This document shows, in pieces, positions 1 to 5,902 of a stretch of 5,902 bases of DNA. The DNA is taken from assembly GCA_021793745.1 (NCBI GenBank), contig JAJYSD010000096.1, positions 1-5,902 of the forward strand, given 5' to 3'. Under the pieces are notes generated by a model. The model had not been told where the DNA came from and did not search any database. It was given only the letters and a program-made list of their open reading frames with translations. The DNA is from Bacillota bacterium. Lineage in GTDB: Bacteria > Bacillota > Bacilli > Thermoactinomycetales > DSM-44946. The translations under genes were made by a program, and so were the position numbers. Each line of letters begins with the position of its first letter. Position 1 is the first letter of the stretch.

Positions 1-897
1 CACATCGGTGGTGATCGCCACCTGCGGCATCGCCTTGCGGATCCCTGCGATCTTCTCCCGGTATTCGTCCACCGTGTACTTGCGCCGCATCCGTTTCAGG
101 ACCTCATCGTCCCCCGCCTGAAGGGGAATGTGCAGGTGACGGCACATTTTCTCCGACGTGTTGAGGACCTCCAGGATCCGGTCGTCGATCTGGCTCGCCT
201 CGATGGAGCTGATCCGGACCCGTTTCAGCCCTTCGATCTTGTCCAGGTCCCACAGCAGATCGGCCAGACTGTAATCTTCCAAGTCTTCGCCGTAACCGCC
301 GGTATGGATTCCGGTAAGGACGATTTCCTTGTACCCGGCCTCCACCAGCTGGCGGGCCTGTTTCAACACATTTTCCGGCTTGCGGCTGCGAAGGAGTCCC
401 CGGGCCCAGGGAATGATGCAGAAGGTGCAGAAGTTGTTGCAACCTTCCTGGATCTTGAGGGACGCCCGCGTCCGGTCGGAAAAGGTGGGAACATCCAGCT
501 CCTCAAATTCCCGGGTTTTCATGATGTTCTTCACCGCATTGATCGGCTGCCGCTCCCGCTGGTACTGTTGCACATATTCCAACAGCCGGTCGCGACCCTG
601 GGTGCCGACGATGATATCAACGCCGGGGATCTCCATCACCTCTCCCGGCGAGGTCTGGGCATAGCACCCGGTGACGGCGACGACGGCATCCGGGTTGCGC
701 CGGATCGCCCGGCGAATCACCTGGCGGCTCTTTTTGTCACCGGTGTTGGTCACGGTACAGGTATTGATGACATAAACGTCCGCCTTCTTATCAAAATCCA
801 CCCGTTCATAACCGGCTCGCTTAAACATCTGCCAAATCGCTTCCGTCTCGTAGGCATTCACCTTGCAGCCCAAGGTGTGGAAAGCCACGGTATTCAT
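1..897 (-). CDS. mtaB: tRNA (N6-threonylcarbamoyladenosine(37)-C2)-methylthiotransferase MtaB, 3' truncated by window edge
   Basis: MtaB is a radical-SAM enzyme that adds a methylthio group to t6A37 of ANN-decoding tRNAs, giving ms2t6A, which stabilises codon-anticodon pairing. The first 299 codons are visible and the frame is open to base 1. The N-terminal UPF0004 domain carries the three expected iron-sulfur cysteines: C11 (TLGCKVN), C47 (NTCTVTN) and C78 (VTGCYA). The radical-SAM CxxxCxxC motif is at C153, C157 and C160 (EGCNNFCTFCIIP), followed by ARGLLRSR at about 165-172. GYKEIVLTGIHTGGYG and the HIPLQAGDDEVLKRM block are typical of the MtaB/YqeV branch. Bacillus YqeV is about 450 residues, so roughly the last 150, including the TRAM RNA-binding domain, lie outside the window. 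The ATG at 897-895 overlaps the rsmE stop as ATGA and is served by GGGAGGTGA at 912-904, six bases upstream, inside rsmE. Translational coupling with rsmE is therefore likely. The MtaB rather than MiaB/RimO assignment rests on these sequence signatures and on the operon position. Confidence 0.95.
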   Translation of the reverse strand, partial: MNTVAFHTLGCKVNAYETEAIWQMFKRAGYERVDFDKKADVYVINTCTVTNTGDKKSRQVIRRAIRRNPDAVVAVTGCYAQTSPGEVMEIPGVDIIVGTQGRDRLLEYVQQYQRERQPINAVKNIMKTREFEELDVPTFSDRTRASLKIQEGCNNFCTFCIIPWARGLLRSRKPENVLKQARQLVEAGYKEIVLTGIHTGGYGEDLEDYSLADLLWDLDKIEGLKRVRISSIEASQIDDRILEVLNTSEKMCRHLHIPLQAGDDEVLKRMRRKYTVDEYREKIAGIRKAMPQVAITTDV

Positions 898-1640
898 CGG
901 GTTTCACCTCCCATTTCACCGTTTGCATACATCGCACAGGCAAGCATCGTAACCGCCGCTGTCTCCGTCCGCAAAATCCGCGGACCCAAACTGACCGGAA
1001 CCGCCCCGGCTTCCCGGGCCTGGCGGACCTCCTCTTCCTCCCATCCCCCCTCCGGCCCAACGATCAAGAGGAGGTGTGAGGCCCCTTGCCGTGACAGGGC
1101 GGCGGAAAGCGGCTCCCCGCCTCCCTCATAGGCGATGAGTGCCAAATCCGCCTCCTGGATCGCATCGAGCAACCCGCTCCAGTCGGTCACGGCAGAAACC
1201 TGCGGGATTCGGCCGCGGTGGGATTGCTCCGCCGCCTCCTTGAGAATTCGTTTCCATCGCTGACGGCGCTTTTCCGCCTTGGCCCGATCCCATTTCACCA
1301 CGGTTCGACGGGAGGTGAAGGGCAAAAAGGAGGAGGCTCCCAGCTCCGTTCCCTTCTGCAACACCCACTCCCATTTGTCTCCCTTGGGCAGGGACTGGGC
1401 CAATGTAACCCGGAGTCCCGGCTCACCCGTCGACGGCTCCCGCCGAAGGATGCGGCAGATCACCGCATCTTCGGCCACTTCGATCAATTCGCCCACATAA
1501 TCCGTCCCCTCACCGTCACAGGCGACGATTTGATCGCCGGGGCGGAAGCGCATAACGCGCCGGATGTGGTGAATATCCTCTCCTTGAATGCTGAACCGTT
1601 CTCCCTGGATCTGTTCCGAAGAAATGAAGTACCGCTGCAT
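894..1640 (-). CDS. rsmE: 16S rRNA (uracil(1498)-N3)-methyltransferase RsmE
   Basis: RsmE is a SPOUT-class (knotted) methyltransferase that uses S-adenosylmethionine (SAM) to methylate N3 of U1498 in helix 44 of 16S rRNA on the small subunit. The protein is 248 residues, close to the usual 240-256. The N-terminal PUA-like RNA-binding part covers about residues 1-70 (MQRYFIS, then HHIRRVMRFRPGDQI at 24-38). The SPOUT domain shows QSLPKGDKWEWVLQKGTELG at 82-101, RILKEAAEQSHRGRIP at 131-146, the SAM-binding knot LIVGPEGGW at 192-200, and SLGPRILRTETA at 217-228. The ATG is supported by GGAGG at 1653-1649, eight bases upstream, and by the family-typical N-terminus. The gene lies 60 bases after prmA and overlaps mtaB by four bases at its end. 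Its Bacillus counterpart is yqeU in the same position. No defect is seen in the reading frame. Confidence 0.96.
   Translation of the reverse strand: MQRYFISSEQIQGERFSIQGEDIHHIRRVMRFRPGDQIVACDGEGTDYVGELIEVAEDAVICRILRREPSTGEPGLRVTLAQSLPKGDKWEWVLQKGTELGASSFLPFTSRRTVVKWDRAKAEKRRQRWKRILKEAAEQSHRGRIPQVSAVTDWSGLLDAIQEADLALIAYEGGGEPLSAALSRQGASHLLLIVGPEGGWEEEEVRQAREAGAVPVSLGPRILRTETAAVTMLACAMYANGEMGGETR
904..912 (-). promoter_or_regulatory. mtaB ribosome binding site inside the rsmE 3' end
   Basis: On the minus strand GGGAGGTGA lies six bases before the mtaB ATG and within the last codons of rsmE. It is a long match to the 16S rRNA 3' end. Because it sits in translated sequence and the stop and start codons overlap as ATGA, ribosomes finishing rsmE could reinitiate on mtaB, though the SD looks strong enough for independent initiation. 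Confidence 0.85.
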
Positions 1641-1653
1641 CCCCGCCCCCTCC

Positions 1654-1685
1654 GCATGACCGACCCGTCGGACCGACTTTCATGC
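1654..1685 (-). promoter_or_regulatory. Imperfect hairpin abutting the rsmE SD
   Basis: The 60-base prmA-rsmE gap contains an inverted repeat. On the minus strand GCATGA (1685-1680) pairs with TCATGC (1659-1654), and an inner CCGA (1671-1668) pairs with TCGG (1663-1660) around a four-base loop. An eight-base bulge lies on the 5' side. A GTCGGTC direct repeat inside allows alternative pairings with the central CGAC. The 3' arm ends directly against the GGAGG of rsmE. There is no U-tract, so this is not an intrinsic terminator. It could tune rsmE initiation or simply separate its translation from that of prmA. Any function is inferred from base pairing only. Confidence 0.35.
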
Positions 1686-1700
1686 TGAAGGTATATTTTA

Positions 1701-2633
1701 TCACCTTTTTGCCACCAGCGCCACCCAGTCCCCTTCGCCAATGGTTTCCACCGTCTGCAATCCCGCATGGGTCAAGGCTTCCTGGACACGCTGGATCTGG
1801 TCGGCGACGATTCCCGAGGCGATCAGGCGCCCGCCTGGATGAAGCACCCGGTGGGCGTCCCGGGCAAGGCGAATTACGATGGGAGCCAACAGGTTGGCCA
1901 GAATCAAATCGCTTCCTGCCGACACCCCCGTCAGCAAATCCCCGTTTCGGACGGAAACCCGGTCCTCAACACCGTTTAGGCTCACGTTCTCCCGGGCCTT
2001 TTGGACGGCCACCTCATCCAGATCGACGGCCAATACGGATCCGGCTCCCAGCTTGGCAGCCGCGATACTCAAGATCCCGCTGCCGCAACCGACATCGATC
2101 ACCTGATCTCCGGGACGAAGGCATTGCTCCAACAGGCGGAGACACATTTTCGTGGTGGCGTGGGTTCCCGTGCCGAAGGCCATTCCCGGATCCAGCCATA
2201 TCACCGTCTCCCCCTGTTTCGGCTCCAGCGACTCCCAAACGGGACTCACCGTAAGGCGATCCGTTACCCGAACGGGCTTATAGTACCGTTTCCAGGCGCT
2301 CTCCCAGGACTCCTCGGCGACGATGCGGCAGGAGACCGCCGCCGGCCCCGGATCCAGACCGTATTCCGGCAGCTTGGCCAATCGGCCCCGGATGCGCTCC
2401 ATCAACACCCTTTGGGACGCCGACCCGGGAAAATAACCCTTCACCACGGCACCTTCTTCCGGATAATCCCGCCGGTCCAGTTCGACGACTTCACCGAAGG
2501 GATTCGCCCAGGTGCGGGTCAAGACTTCCGGATCATCGATCGCCGTTCCTCCCGCACCCATTTCCAATAGAAGCGAACTGACCGCCTCCACCGCTTCCGA
2601 GCTGGTGTGGACGCGGATTTCCAACCAGTTCAA
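1701..2633 (-). CDS. prmA: Ribosomal protein L11 methyltransferase PrmA, TTG start
   Basis: PrmA is a class I SAM-dependent methyltransferase that trimethylates lysines and the N-terminal amine of ribosomal protein L11. The N-terminal substrate-recognition domain occupies about residues 1-95 (WLEIRVHTSSEAVEAVSSLL, then a GAGGTAIDDPE segment). Next come SWESAWKRYYKPVRVTDRL at 109-127 and the family signature WLDPGMAFGTGTHATT at 146-161. SAM-binding motif I is DVGCGSGILSIAAAKLGA at 180-197, the acidic motif II AVDLDE is at 202-207, and the catalytic-loop NLLAPI is at 247-252. I chose the TTG at 2633-2631, giving 310 residues against 311 in Bacillus subtilis. The alignable N-terminus (WLEI) begins right after it, and GGGAGGTG lies six bases upstream. 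An ATG-started longer frame from 2690 would add 19 residues (beginning MEHLCLRGLRPAFF) that are translated from a terminator hairpin and do not resemble PrmA. The counterpart in Bacillus is yqeT, in the same place after dnaJ. Confidence 0.95.
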   Translation of the reverse strand: MNWLEIRVHTSSEAVEAVSSLLLEMGAGGTAIDDPEVLTRTWANPFGEVVELDRRDYPEEGAVVKGYFPGSASQRVLMERIRGRLAKLPEYGLDPGPAAVSCRIVAEESWESAWKRYYKPVRVTDRLTVSPVWESLEPKQGETVIWLDPGMAFGTGTHATTKMCLRLLEQCLRPGDQVIDVGCGSGILSIAAAKLGAGSVLAVDLDEVAVQKARENVSLNGVEDRVSVRNGDLLTGVSAGSDLILANLLAPIVIRLARDAHRVLHPGGRLIASGIVADQIQRVQEALTHAGLQTVETIGEGDWVALVAKR

Positions 2634-2638
2634 ACCGA

Positions 2639-2646
2639 CACCTCCC
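2639..2646 (-). promoter_or_regulatory. prmA ribosome binding site that fixes the TTG start
   Basis: On the minus strand GGGAGGTG sits six bases before the TTG at 2633 (seven counted from the GGAGG core). It begins only three bases after the U-tract of the upstream terminator. This placement is the main sequence argument for the TTG start, because no comparable SD stands before the ATG at 2690. Confidence 0.85.
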
Positions 2647-2649
2647 AAG

Positions 2650-2671
2650 AAAAAAGCGGGCCGAAGCCCGC
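2650..2671 (-). terminator. Intrinsic terminator between dnaJ and prmA
   Basis: On the minus strand GCGGGC (2671-2666), loop TTCG and GCCCGC (2661-2656) are followed at once by six T residues (2655-2650). This is a perfect six-pair all-GC stem closed by a C(UUCG)G tetraloop, one of the most stable loops known, plus a U-tract: a textbook Rho-independent terminator. It is oriented for the operon's transcription. It should end much of the message after dnaJ and let only a fraction read into prmA-rsmE-mtaB, unless an unseen promoter or an antitermination event supplies those genes. Confidence 0.9.
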
Positions 2672-2674
2672 GAA

Positions 2675-2695
2675 GACAAAGATGTTCCATCTGTC
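2675..2695 (-). promoter_or_regulatory. Second hairpin just upstream of the dnaJ-prmA terminator
   Basis: On the minus strand GACAGATG (2695-2688) can pair with CATC (2684-2681) and TGTC (2678-2675) around a GAA loop. This gives eight pairs with a two-base TT bulge. It ends three bases before the terminator stem, so the two hairpins stand in tandem. It has no U-tract of its own. It could protect a 3' end, take part in an alternative fold, or be chance. Only the pairing is seen. Confidence 0.4.
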
Positions 2696-2724
2696 CCAGT
2701 GAATTGCTCCCGCCATCGAAGGTT

Positions 2725-3858
2725 TCATTCTCCCATGAAGGCCTTCTTCATCTTGTTGAAAAAGGTTTCCTCGGATTGTTCCTGAATGTAATCCCCGCTC
2801 AACCGGCCGAACTCCCGCAGCACTTCCTTCTGTTTCTCGGTGAGGCGGGTGGGGGTGACCACGCGTACCTTGACACGCTGATCCCCTTGACCGTAGCCGC
2901 GAAGCCGGGGAACTCCCTTCCCTCGCAAGCGGAATTCCGTCCCGGTCTGGGTACCGGGCGGGATTTTCAGCTTTGCCCGTCCGTCCAGGGTGGGAACGAT
3001 CACTTCATCGCCCAGGGCCGCCTGCACAAAGGTGATCGGCAGGACACTGACGATGTCGTCCCCTTCCCGCCTGAACAGCTCATGGGGCTTCACGCGGATG
3101 TGGATATACAGGTCACCCGGAGGTCCCCCGTTGATTCCCGGTTCCCCTTCACCGCTGACTCGCAGTTGGGCTCCATCGTGAATCCCCGGAGGAATTTTGA
3201 TGTGAATCTTCCTCCGATGCTTCTGTTTACCCGATCCCCCGCAGGTGGAGCATTTTTCCCGGATGATCCGCCCCTGACCGCCGCACTGTTGACAGATCCG
3301 CCGGTTGACGATGCGGCCGAAGGGCGTGTTTTGAACGGTTTCCGCCTGACCGGTTCCACGACACAGCGAACAGCGTTCCGGTTGGGTGCCCGGTTTGGCC
3401 CCGCTACCTCCACAGGTGGAACATGTTTCGGTCCGGGGGACGAAGATGTCGGTCTCCTTGCCGAAGACGGCATCCTTAAACTCCACTTCCATGTGGATTT
3501 CCATATCGGCACCCTGACGGGGGGCGTGGGGATTTCGCCGTCCCCCTCCAAAAAACATGTCGAAGATGTCACCGAAACTGAAATCGGCACCCGCTCCACC
3601 AAATCCGCCGAAACCGCCTCCCGCTCCGGCAGCTTGCCCGGGATCCGCATGGCCGAATCGGTCATAGTTGGAGCGTTTTTGCGGATCGCTCAACACCTCG
3701 TAGGCTTCCTTCACTTCCTTAAACTTTTCCTCGGCATCCGGCTCCTTGTTCACGTCCGGGTGGTATTTGCGAGCCAGCTTGCGATATGCCTTGCGGATCT
3801 CTTCTGCGGAAGCGGTCCGACTCACACCCAGCACTTCATAGTAATCGCGTTTGCCCAC
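2725..3858 (-). CDS. dnaJ: Chaperone protein DnaJ (Hsp40, type I), GTG start
   Basis: DnaJ is the cytoplasmic co-chaperone that delivers unfolded clients to DnaK and stimulates its ATPase. It has 377 residues, normal for the family (375 in Bacillus subtilis). The J domain (about 5-70) starts RDYYEVLGV and carries the essential HPD at 33-35. A Gly/Phe-rich linker spans about 74-106 and includes the DIF motif at 97-99. Four CxxCxGxG zinc-binding repeats are intact: C146/C149, C163/C166, C189/C192 and C203/C206, binding two zinc ions. The two beta-barrel client-binding domains follow (about 211-340), with the conserved [10 protein letters not shown] and [17 protein letters not shown] blocks. A helical dimerisation tail ([17 protein letters not shown]) ends the protein. 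The GTG at 3858-3856 is preceded by a ten-base SD match, and [12 protein letters not shown] is the expected N-terminus. It lies 210 bases after dnaK, beyond a terminator-like hairpin, and ends 91 bases before prmA. Confidence 0.98.
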   Translation of the reverse strand: MGKRDYYEVLGVSRTASAEEIRKAYRKLARKYHPDVNKEPDAEEKFKEVKEAYEVLSDPQKRSNYDRFGHADPGQAAGAGGGFGGFGGAGADFSFGDIFDMFFGGGRRNPHAPRQGADMEIHMEVEFKDAVFGKETDIFVPRTETCSTCGGSGAKPGTQPERCSLCRGTGQAETVQNTPFGRIVNRRICQQCGGQGRIIREKCSTCGGSGKQKHRRKIHIKIPPGIHDGAQLRVSGEGEPGINGGPPGDLYIHIRVKPHELFRREGDDIVSVLPITFVQAALGDEVIVPTLDGRAKLKIPPGTQTGTEFRLRGKGVPRLRGYGQGDQRVKVRVVTPTRLTEKQKEVLREFGRLSGDYIQEQSEETFFNKMKKAFMGE

Positions 3859-3862
3859 GGGG

Positions 3863-3872
3863 TCACCTCCTT
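3863..3872 (-). promoter_or_regulatory. dnaJ ribosome binding site
   Basis: On the minus strand AAGGAGGTGA is a ten-base complement to the Bacillus-type 16S rRNA 3' end, four bases before the GTG start. It confirms the non-ATG start of dnaJ and suggests that strong initiation compensates for the weaker start codon. Confidence 0.9.
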
Positions 3873-3879
3873 CTCATAT

Positions 3880-3895
3880 TGGCCCGCTAGGGCCA
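3880..3895 (-). promoter_or_regulatory. Small hairpin immediately upstream of the dnaJ SD
   Basis: On the minus strand TGGCCC (3895-3890), loop TAGC and GGGCCA (3885-3880) form a perfect six-pair stem ending seven bases before the SD. There is no U-tract, so it is not a terminator. It could mark an RNA processing point or affect ribosome access. This rests on pairing only. Confidence 0.4.
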
Positions 3896-4019
3896 GAAGA
3901 ACGCTTCGGGGCTGATCGGGGGCCGGGAGGGAGGCGCTTCGCCCGGAAGTGAAGAAGGGTGAAAGCGCCCCCCGCTTGCTGTCCATGGACTCCGCCGCAT
4001 CCATAGGGTGTACCGGTAT

Positions 4020-4054
4020 GAAAAATGCAAAGCCGGAAAGCCTTTCCGGCTTTG
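4020..4054 (-). terminator. Terminator-like hairpin (attenuator) after dnaK
   Basis: On the minus strand CAAAGCCGGAAAG (4054-4042) and CTTTCCGGCTTTG (4040-4028) are perfect inverted repeats around one central base. They give a stem of about 11 pairs with a five-base loop. A CA dinucleotide and five T residues (4025-4021) follow. The structure begins 14 bases after the dnaK stop codon. The separated U-tract and the A-U closing pairs make it somewhat weaker than the dnaJ-prmA terminator. That fits partial termination, leaving dnaK more abundant than dnaJ. Confidence 0.78.
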
Positions 4055-4068
4055 TCCGGTAAGAACGG

Positions 4069-5902
4069 TTACTTGTCCTCTTCCTTTTTATCGTCCACGA
4101 CTTCGTATTCGGCGTCCACGACGTTGTCCTTGTCCCCCTTGGATTCATCGGTGGCATTTTCCGAATCGGCCGTCTGAGCCTGCTGGGCGGCCTGCTGCTG
4201 ATACAGTTTCACCGCCAATTGCTGAACCTTCTGCTCCAGATCATCCGATGCCTTTTTGATCTCCTCCAGATCTTTCCCCTCGAGGGCCTTCTTCACTTTT
4301 TCCTTCGCCTCGTTCACCTGATCTTTATCGGCCTGTTCCACCTTGTCCCCCAAATCCTTGAGGGTTTTGTCCGCGGTGAACATCAGCTGATCCGCCCGGT
4401 TGCGAAGTTCCACCTCTTCCTTCTTCTTGCGGTCCTCTTCGGCGTGTTCTTCGGCTTCCTTGATCATCTGCTGGATCTCCTCTTCGGACAAGCCGCTGGA
4501 GGACTCGATGGTGATCGCCTGGCTCTTGCCCGTCGCCTTATCCTTGGCCGACACATTGACGATCCCGTTGGCATCGATCTTGAAGGTCACCTCGATCTGG
4601 GGCACACCGCGGGGGGCCGGCGGAATGCCGTGAAGCTGGAATTGACCGAGGGATTTGTTATCCTTGGCCATCGGCCGCTCGCCCTGCAGAACGTGGATGT
4701 CCACCACCGTCTGGTTGTCCGCTGCGGTGGAGAAAATCTGCGTTTTTTCGGTCGGGATGGTGGTGTTCCGCTCGATCAGCTTGGTAAACACGCCGCCGAG
4801 GGTTTCAATTCCCAGAGAAAGGGGCGTCACATCGAGCAGAACCACATCCTTCACTTCACCGGCGAGGACGCCGCCCTGAATGGCCGCTCCCATGGCCACC
4901 ACTTCATCCGGGTTGACCCCTTTGCTCGGCTCCTTGCCGATCAGATTCTTAATCGCTTCCTGCACCGCCGGAATCCGGGTCGAACCGCCGACGAGGATCA
5001 CCTTGTCGATCTGGTGCGGCTCCAATCCCGCATCCTTCAAGGCCTGGCGGGTGGGCTCCATCGTCTTCTCCACCAGATCGGCGGTCAGCTCGTTAAACTT
5101 GGCCCGGGTCAGGGTCACCTCCAGGTGTTTCGGACCGGTCTCGTCGGCCGAGAGGAAAGGCAGGGAGATGGTGGTGCTCAACACGCCGGACAAGTCTTTT
5201 TTCGCCTTCTCTGCCGCGTCTTTGAGCCGCTGCATCGCCATGTTGTCGCCGGTGAGGTCGATGCCGTGCTCCTTCTTAAATTCCGCCACCAGATAATCGA
5301 TAATCGCCTGGTCGAAATCATCCCCACCGAGCTTGTTGTTCCCGCTGGTGGCCTTCACCTCGAACAGGCCGTCCCCCAGCTCCAGGATGGAGACGTCGAA
5401 GGTCCCGCCACCCAGGTCAAACACCAGGATGGTCTGATCGTCCTCCTTATCCATCCCGTAGGCCAAGGCCGCTGCAGTGGGCTCGTTGATGATCCGGAGC
5501 ACTTCCAATCCGGCGATCCGACCGGCATCTTTGGTCGCTTGCCGCTGGCTGTCGTTGAAGTAGGCGGGAACCGTAATGACCGCCTGGGTCACCTTTTCGC
5601 CCAGGTAGGCTTCGGCGTCGGACTTCAGCTTCCGCAGGATCATGGCAGAAATTTCCTGCGGCGTGTACTCCTTTTCGTCGATCTTCACTTTATAATCGGT
5701 ACCCATATGCCGCTTGATGGAAATGATCGTCTTATCCGGGTTGGTGATCGCCTGCCGCTTGGCCGCCTCCCCGACGAGGCGCTCACCGCTTTTCGAAAAC
5801 CCGACAACGGAGGGGGTGGTCCGTCCCCCTTCCGCATTGGGGATGACAACCGCTTCATCCCCTTCCATGAAAGCGACGCATGAGTTGGTGGTTCCCAGAT
5901 CG
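4069..5902 (-). CDS. dnaK: Chaperone protein DnaK (Hsp70), 5' end truncated by window edge
   Basis: DnaK is the cytoplasmic ATP-driven Hsp70 that binds exposed hydrophobic peptides in cycles with DnaJ and GrpE. The visible part is 610 residues and starts at DLGTTNSC, the phosphate-1 loop, so only about seven N-terminal residues are missing. Counting from that Asp, [13 protein letters not shown] (111-123) and [11 protein letters not shown] (139-149) are connect-1, FDLGGGTFD (161-169) is phosphate 2, and GGSTRIP (305-311) is the adenosine motif. The interdomain linker [12 protein letters not shown] is at 353-364. The beta-sandwich substrate domain and alpha-helical lid follow. The tail is Gln/Ala-rich and ends in an acidic segment with DAEYEVVDD, as in other bacterial DnaKs. 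The spacing around residues 65-95 matches the Gram-positive form. In related operons it is repressed by HrcA at a CIRCE site upstream of hrcA, which is outside this window. The codon at base 5902 is incomplete. Confidence 0.99.
   Translation of the reverse strand, partial: DLGTTNSCVAFMEGDEAVVIPNAEGGRTTPSVVGFSKSGERLVGEAAKRQAITNPDKTIISIKRHMGTDYKVKIDEKEYTPQEISAMILRKLKSDAEAYLGEKVTQAVITVPAYFNDSQRQATKDAGRIAGLEVLRIINEPTAAALAYGMDKEDDQTILVFDLGGGTFDVSILELGDGLFEVKATSGNNKLGGDDFDQAIIDYLVAEFKKEHGIDLTGDNMAMQRLKDAAEKAKKDLSGVLSTTISLPFLSADETGPKHLEVTLTRAKFNELTADLVEKTMEPTRQALKDAGLEPHQIDKVILVGGSTRIPAVQEAIKNLIGKEPSKGVNPDEVVAMGAAIQGGVLAGEVKDVVLLDVTPLSLGIETLGGVFTKLIERNTTIPTEKTQIFSTAADNQTVVDIHVLQGERPMAKDNKSLGQFQLHGIPPAPRGVPQIEVTFKIDANGIVNVSAKDKATGKSQAITIESSSGLSEEEIQQMIKEAEEHAEEDRKKKEEVELRNRADQLMFTADKTLKDLGDKVEQADKDQVNEAKEKVKKALEGKDLEEIKKASDDLEQKVQQLAVKLYQQQAAQQAQTADSENATDESKGDKDNVVDAEYEVVDDKKEEDK

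Larger units (their letters stand above)
3859..4019 (-). promoter_or_regulatory. GC-rich dnaJ leader with possible SD-sequestering structure
   Basis: This is the non-coding stretch between the post-dnaK hairpin and the dnaJ start. It is C-rich on the transcribed strand over 3970-3905 and holds several complementary segments. GGCGCTT (3969-3963) can pair perfectly with AAGCGCC (3939-3933). Overlapping that arm, CGCCTCC (3936-3930) can pair with the dnaJ SD segment GGAGGTG (3870-3864), with one G-U pair. The two pairings exclude each other. I see no convincing sigma-A promoter, no CIRCE inverted repeat and no known riboswitch. A regulatory role in dnaJ translation is an inference from complementarity alone. 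Confidence 0.3.

Noticed and set aside
130..1131. 333-codon open frame on the plus strand opposite mtaB and rsmE
   Set aside because: It mirrors mtaB, whose own frame is open over all 299 visible codons with all six expected cysteines. The plus-strand translation has no recognisable domain.
1690..1740. AT-rich patch GATAAAAT near the prmA stop as an internal promoter for rsmE
   Set aside because: It resembles a -10 box on the minus strand, but no acceptable -35 element lies 16-18 bases upstream, so there is too little support.
2650..2724. T-box or known riboswitch ahead of prmA
   Set aside because: A GATGGAACATC segment before the terminator vaguely recalls a T-box, but the conserved T-box sequence (TGGTACCGCG-like), the specifier stem and a long leader are all absent.
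2512..3915. 467-codon open frame on the plus strand opposite dnaJ and the start of prmA
   Set aside because: It lies antisense to two certain genes across their boundary, crosses the terminator, and shows no motif or family resemblance. It is a composition shadow.
3859..4068. CIRCE (HrcA operator) in the dnaK-dnaJ gap
   Set aside because: The conserved TTAGCACTC-N9-GAGTGCTAA inverted repeat is not present in this gap. HrcA control would be expected upstream of hrcA, outside the window.
3822..4157. Minus-strand 111-codon frame spanning the dnaK-dnaJ gap, considered as a leader peptide or small gene
   Set aside because: The frame begins inside dnaK, runs through the terminator-like hairpin and ends inside dnaJ. 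The ATG at about 4003 within the gap has no SD, and the translation looks like GC-rich non-coding sequence.
4219..5883. 554-codon open frame on the plus strand opposite dnaK
   Set aside because: Long antisense frames opposite dnaK are a known effect of its biased codon use in GC-rich genomes. The translation is rich in His, Leu, Gly and Arg with no recognisable domain, has no separate SD that I could identify, and is fully covered by a certain dnaK.

Overview
The window is a stretch of a Gram-positive heat-shock/translation operon in which every gene reads on the minus strand. In transcription order, from high to low coordinates, the genes are dnaK (5' end cut by the window edge), dnaJ, prmA, rsmE and mtaB (3' end cut by the other edge). 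This is the same order as the distal part of the Bacillus subtilis hrcA-grpE-dnaK-dnaJ-yqeT-yqeU-yqeV operon. The base composition is GC-rich (near 60% by eye). Together with the Firmicutes-type DnaK/DnaJ sequences, the strong Shine-Dalgarno (SD) sites matching the Bacillus 16S 3' end, and the GTG/TTG starts, this suggests a high-GC Bacillota, possibly a thermophilic relative such as Thermoactinomycetaceae. The family-level guess is weak.

Layout on the minus strand. At 5902-4069 is DnaK, lacking only about seven N-terminal residues. At 4068-3859 is a 210-base gap with a terminator-like hairpin just after dnaK (4054-4020), then a structured GC-rich leader ending in a near-ideal SD. At 3858-2725 is DnaJ with a GTG start. 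At 2724-2634 is a 91-base gap with a strong intrinsic terminator (stem 2671-2656, U-tract 2655-2650) only a few bases before the prmA ribosome site. At 2633-1701 is PrmA, for which a TTG start is chosen. At 1700-1641 is a 60-base gap with a small imperfect hairpin touching the rsmE SD. At 1640-894 is RsmE. At 897-1 is MtaB, overlapping rsmE by four bases (ATGA).

The genes fall into two groups. DnaK and DnaJ form the Hsp70 folding machine. PrmA (ribosomal protein L11 methylation), RsmE (m3U1498 of 16S rRNA) and MtaB (ms2t6A37 of tRNA) all modify translation components. The hairpins at the dnaK/dnaJ and dnaJ/prmA boundaries suggest stepwise attenuation, so that dnaK is made in excess of dnaJ and dnaJ in excess of the modification genes. 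The CIRCE/HrcA control expected for such operons would lie upstream of the window and is not visible here.

No mobile element, CRISPR array, tRNA, rRNA or unfamiliar protein family was seen. The protein content is ordinary housekeeping. The parts worth a second look are the intergenic RNA structures and the prmA start. Long open frames on the plus strand opposite dnaK, dnaJ and mtaB were judged to be composition shadows.
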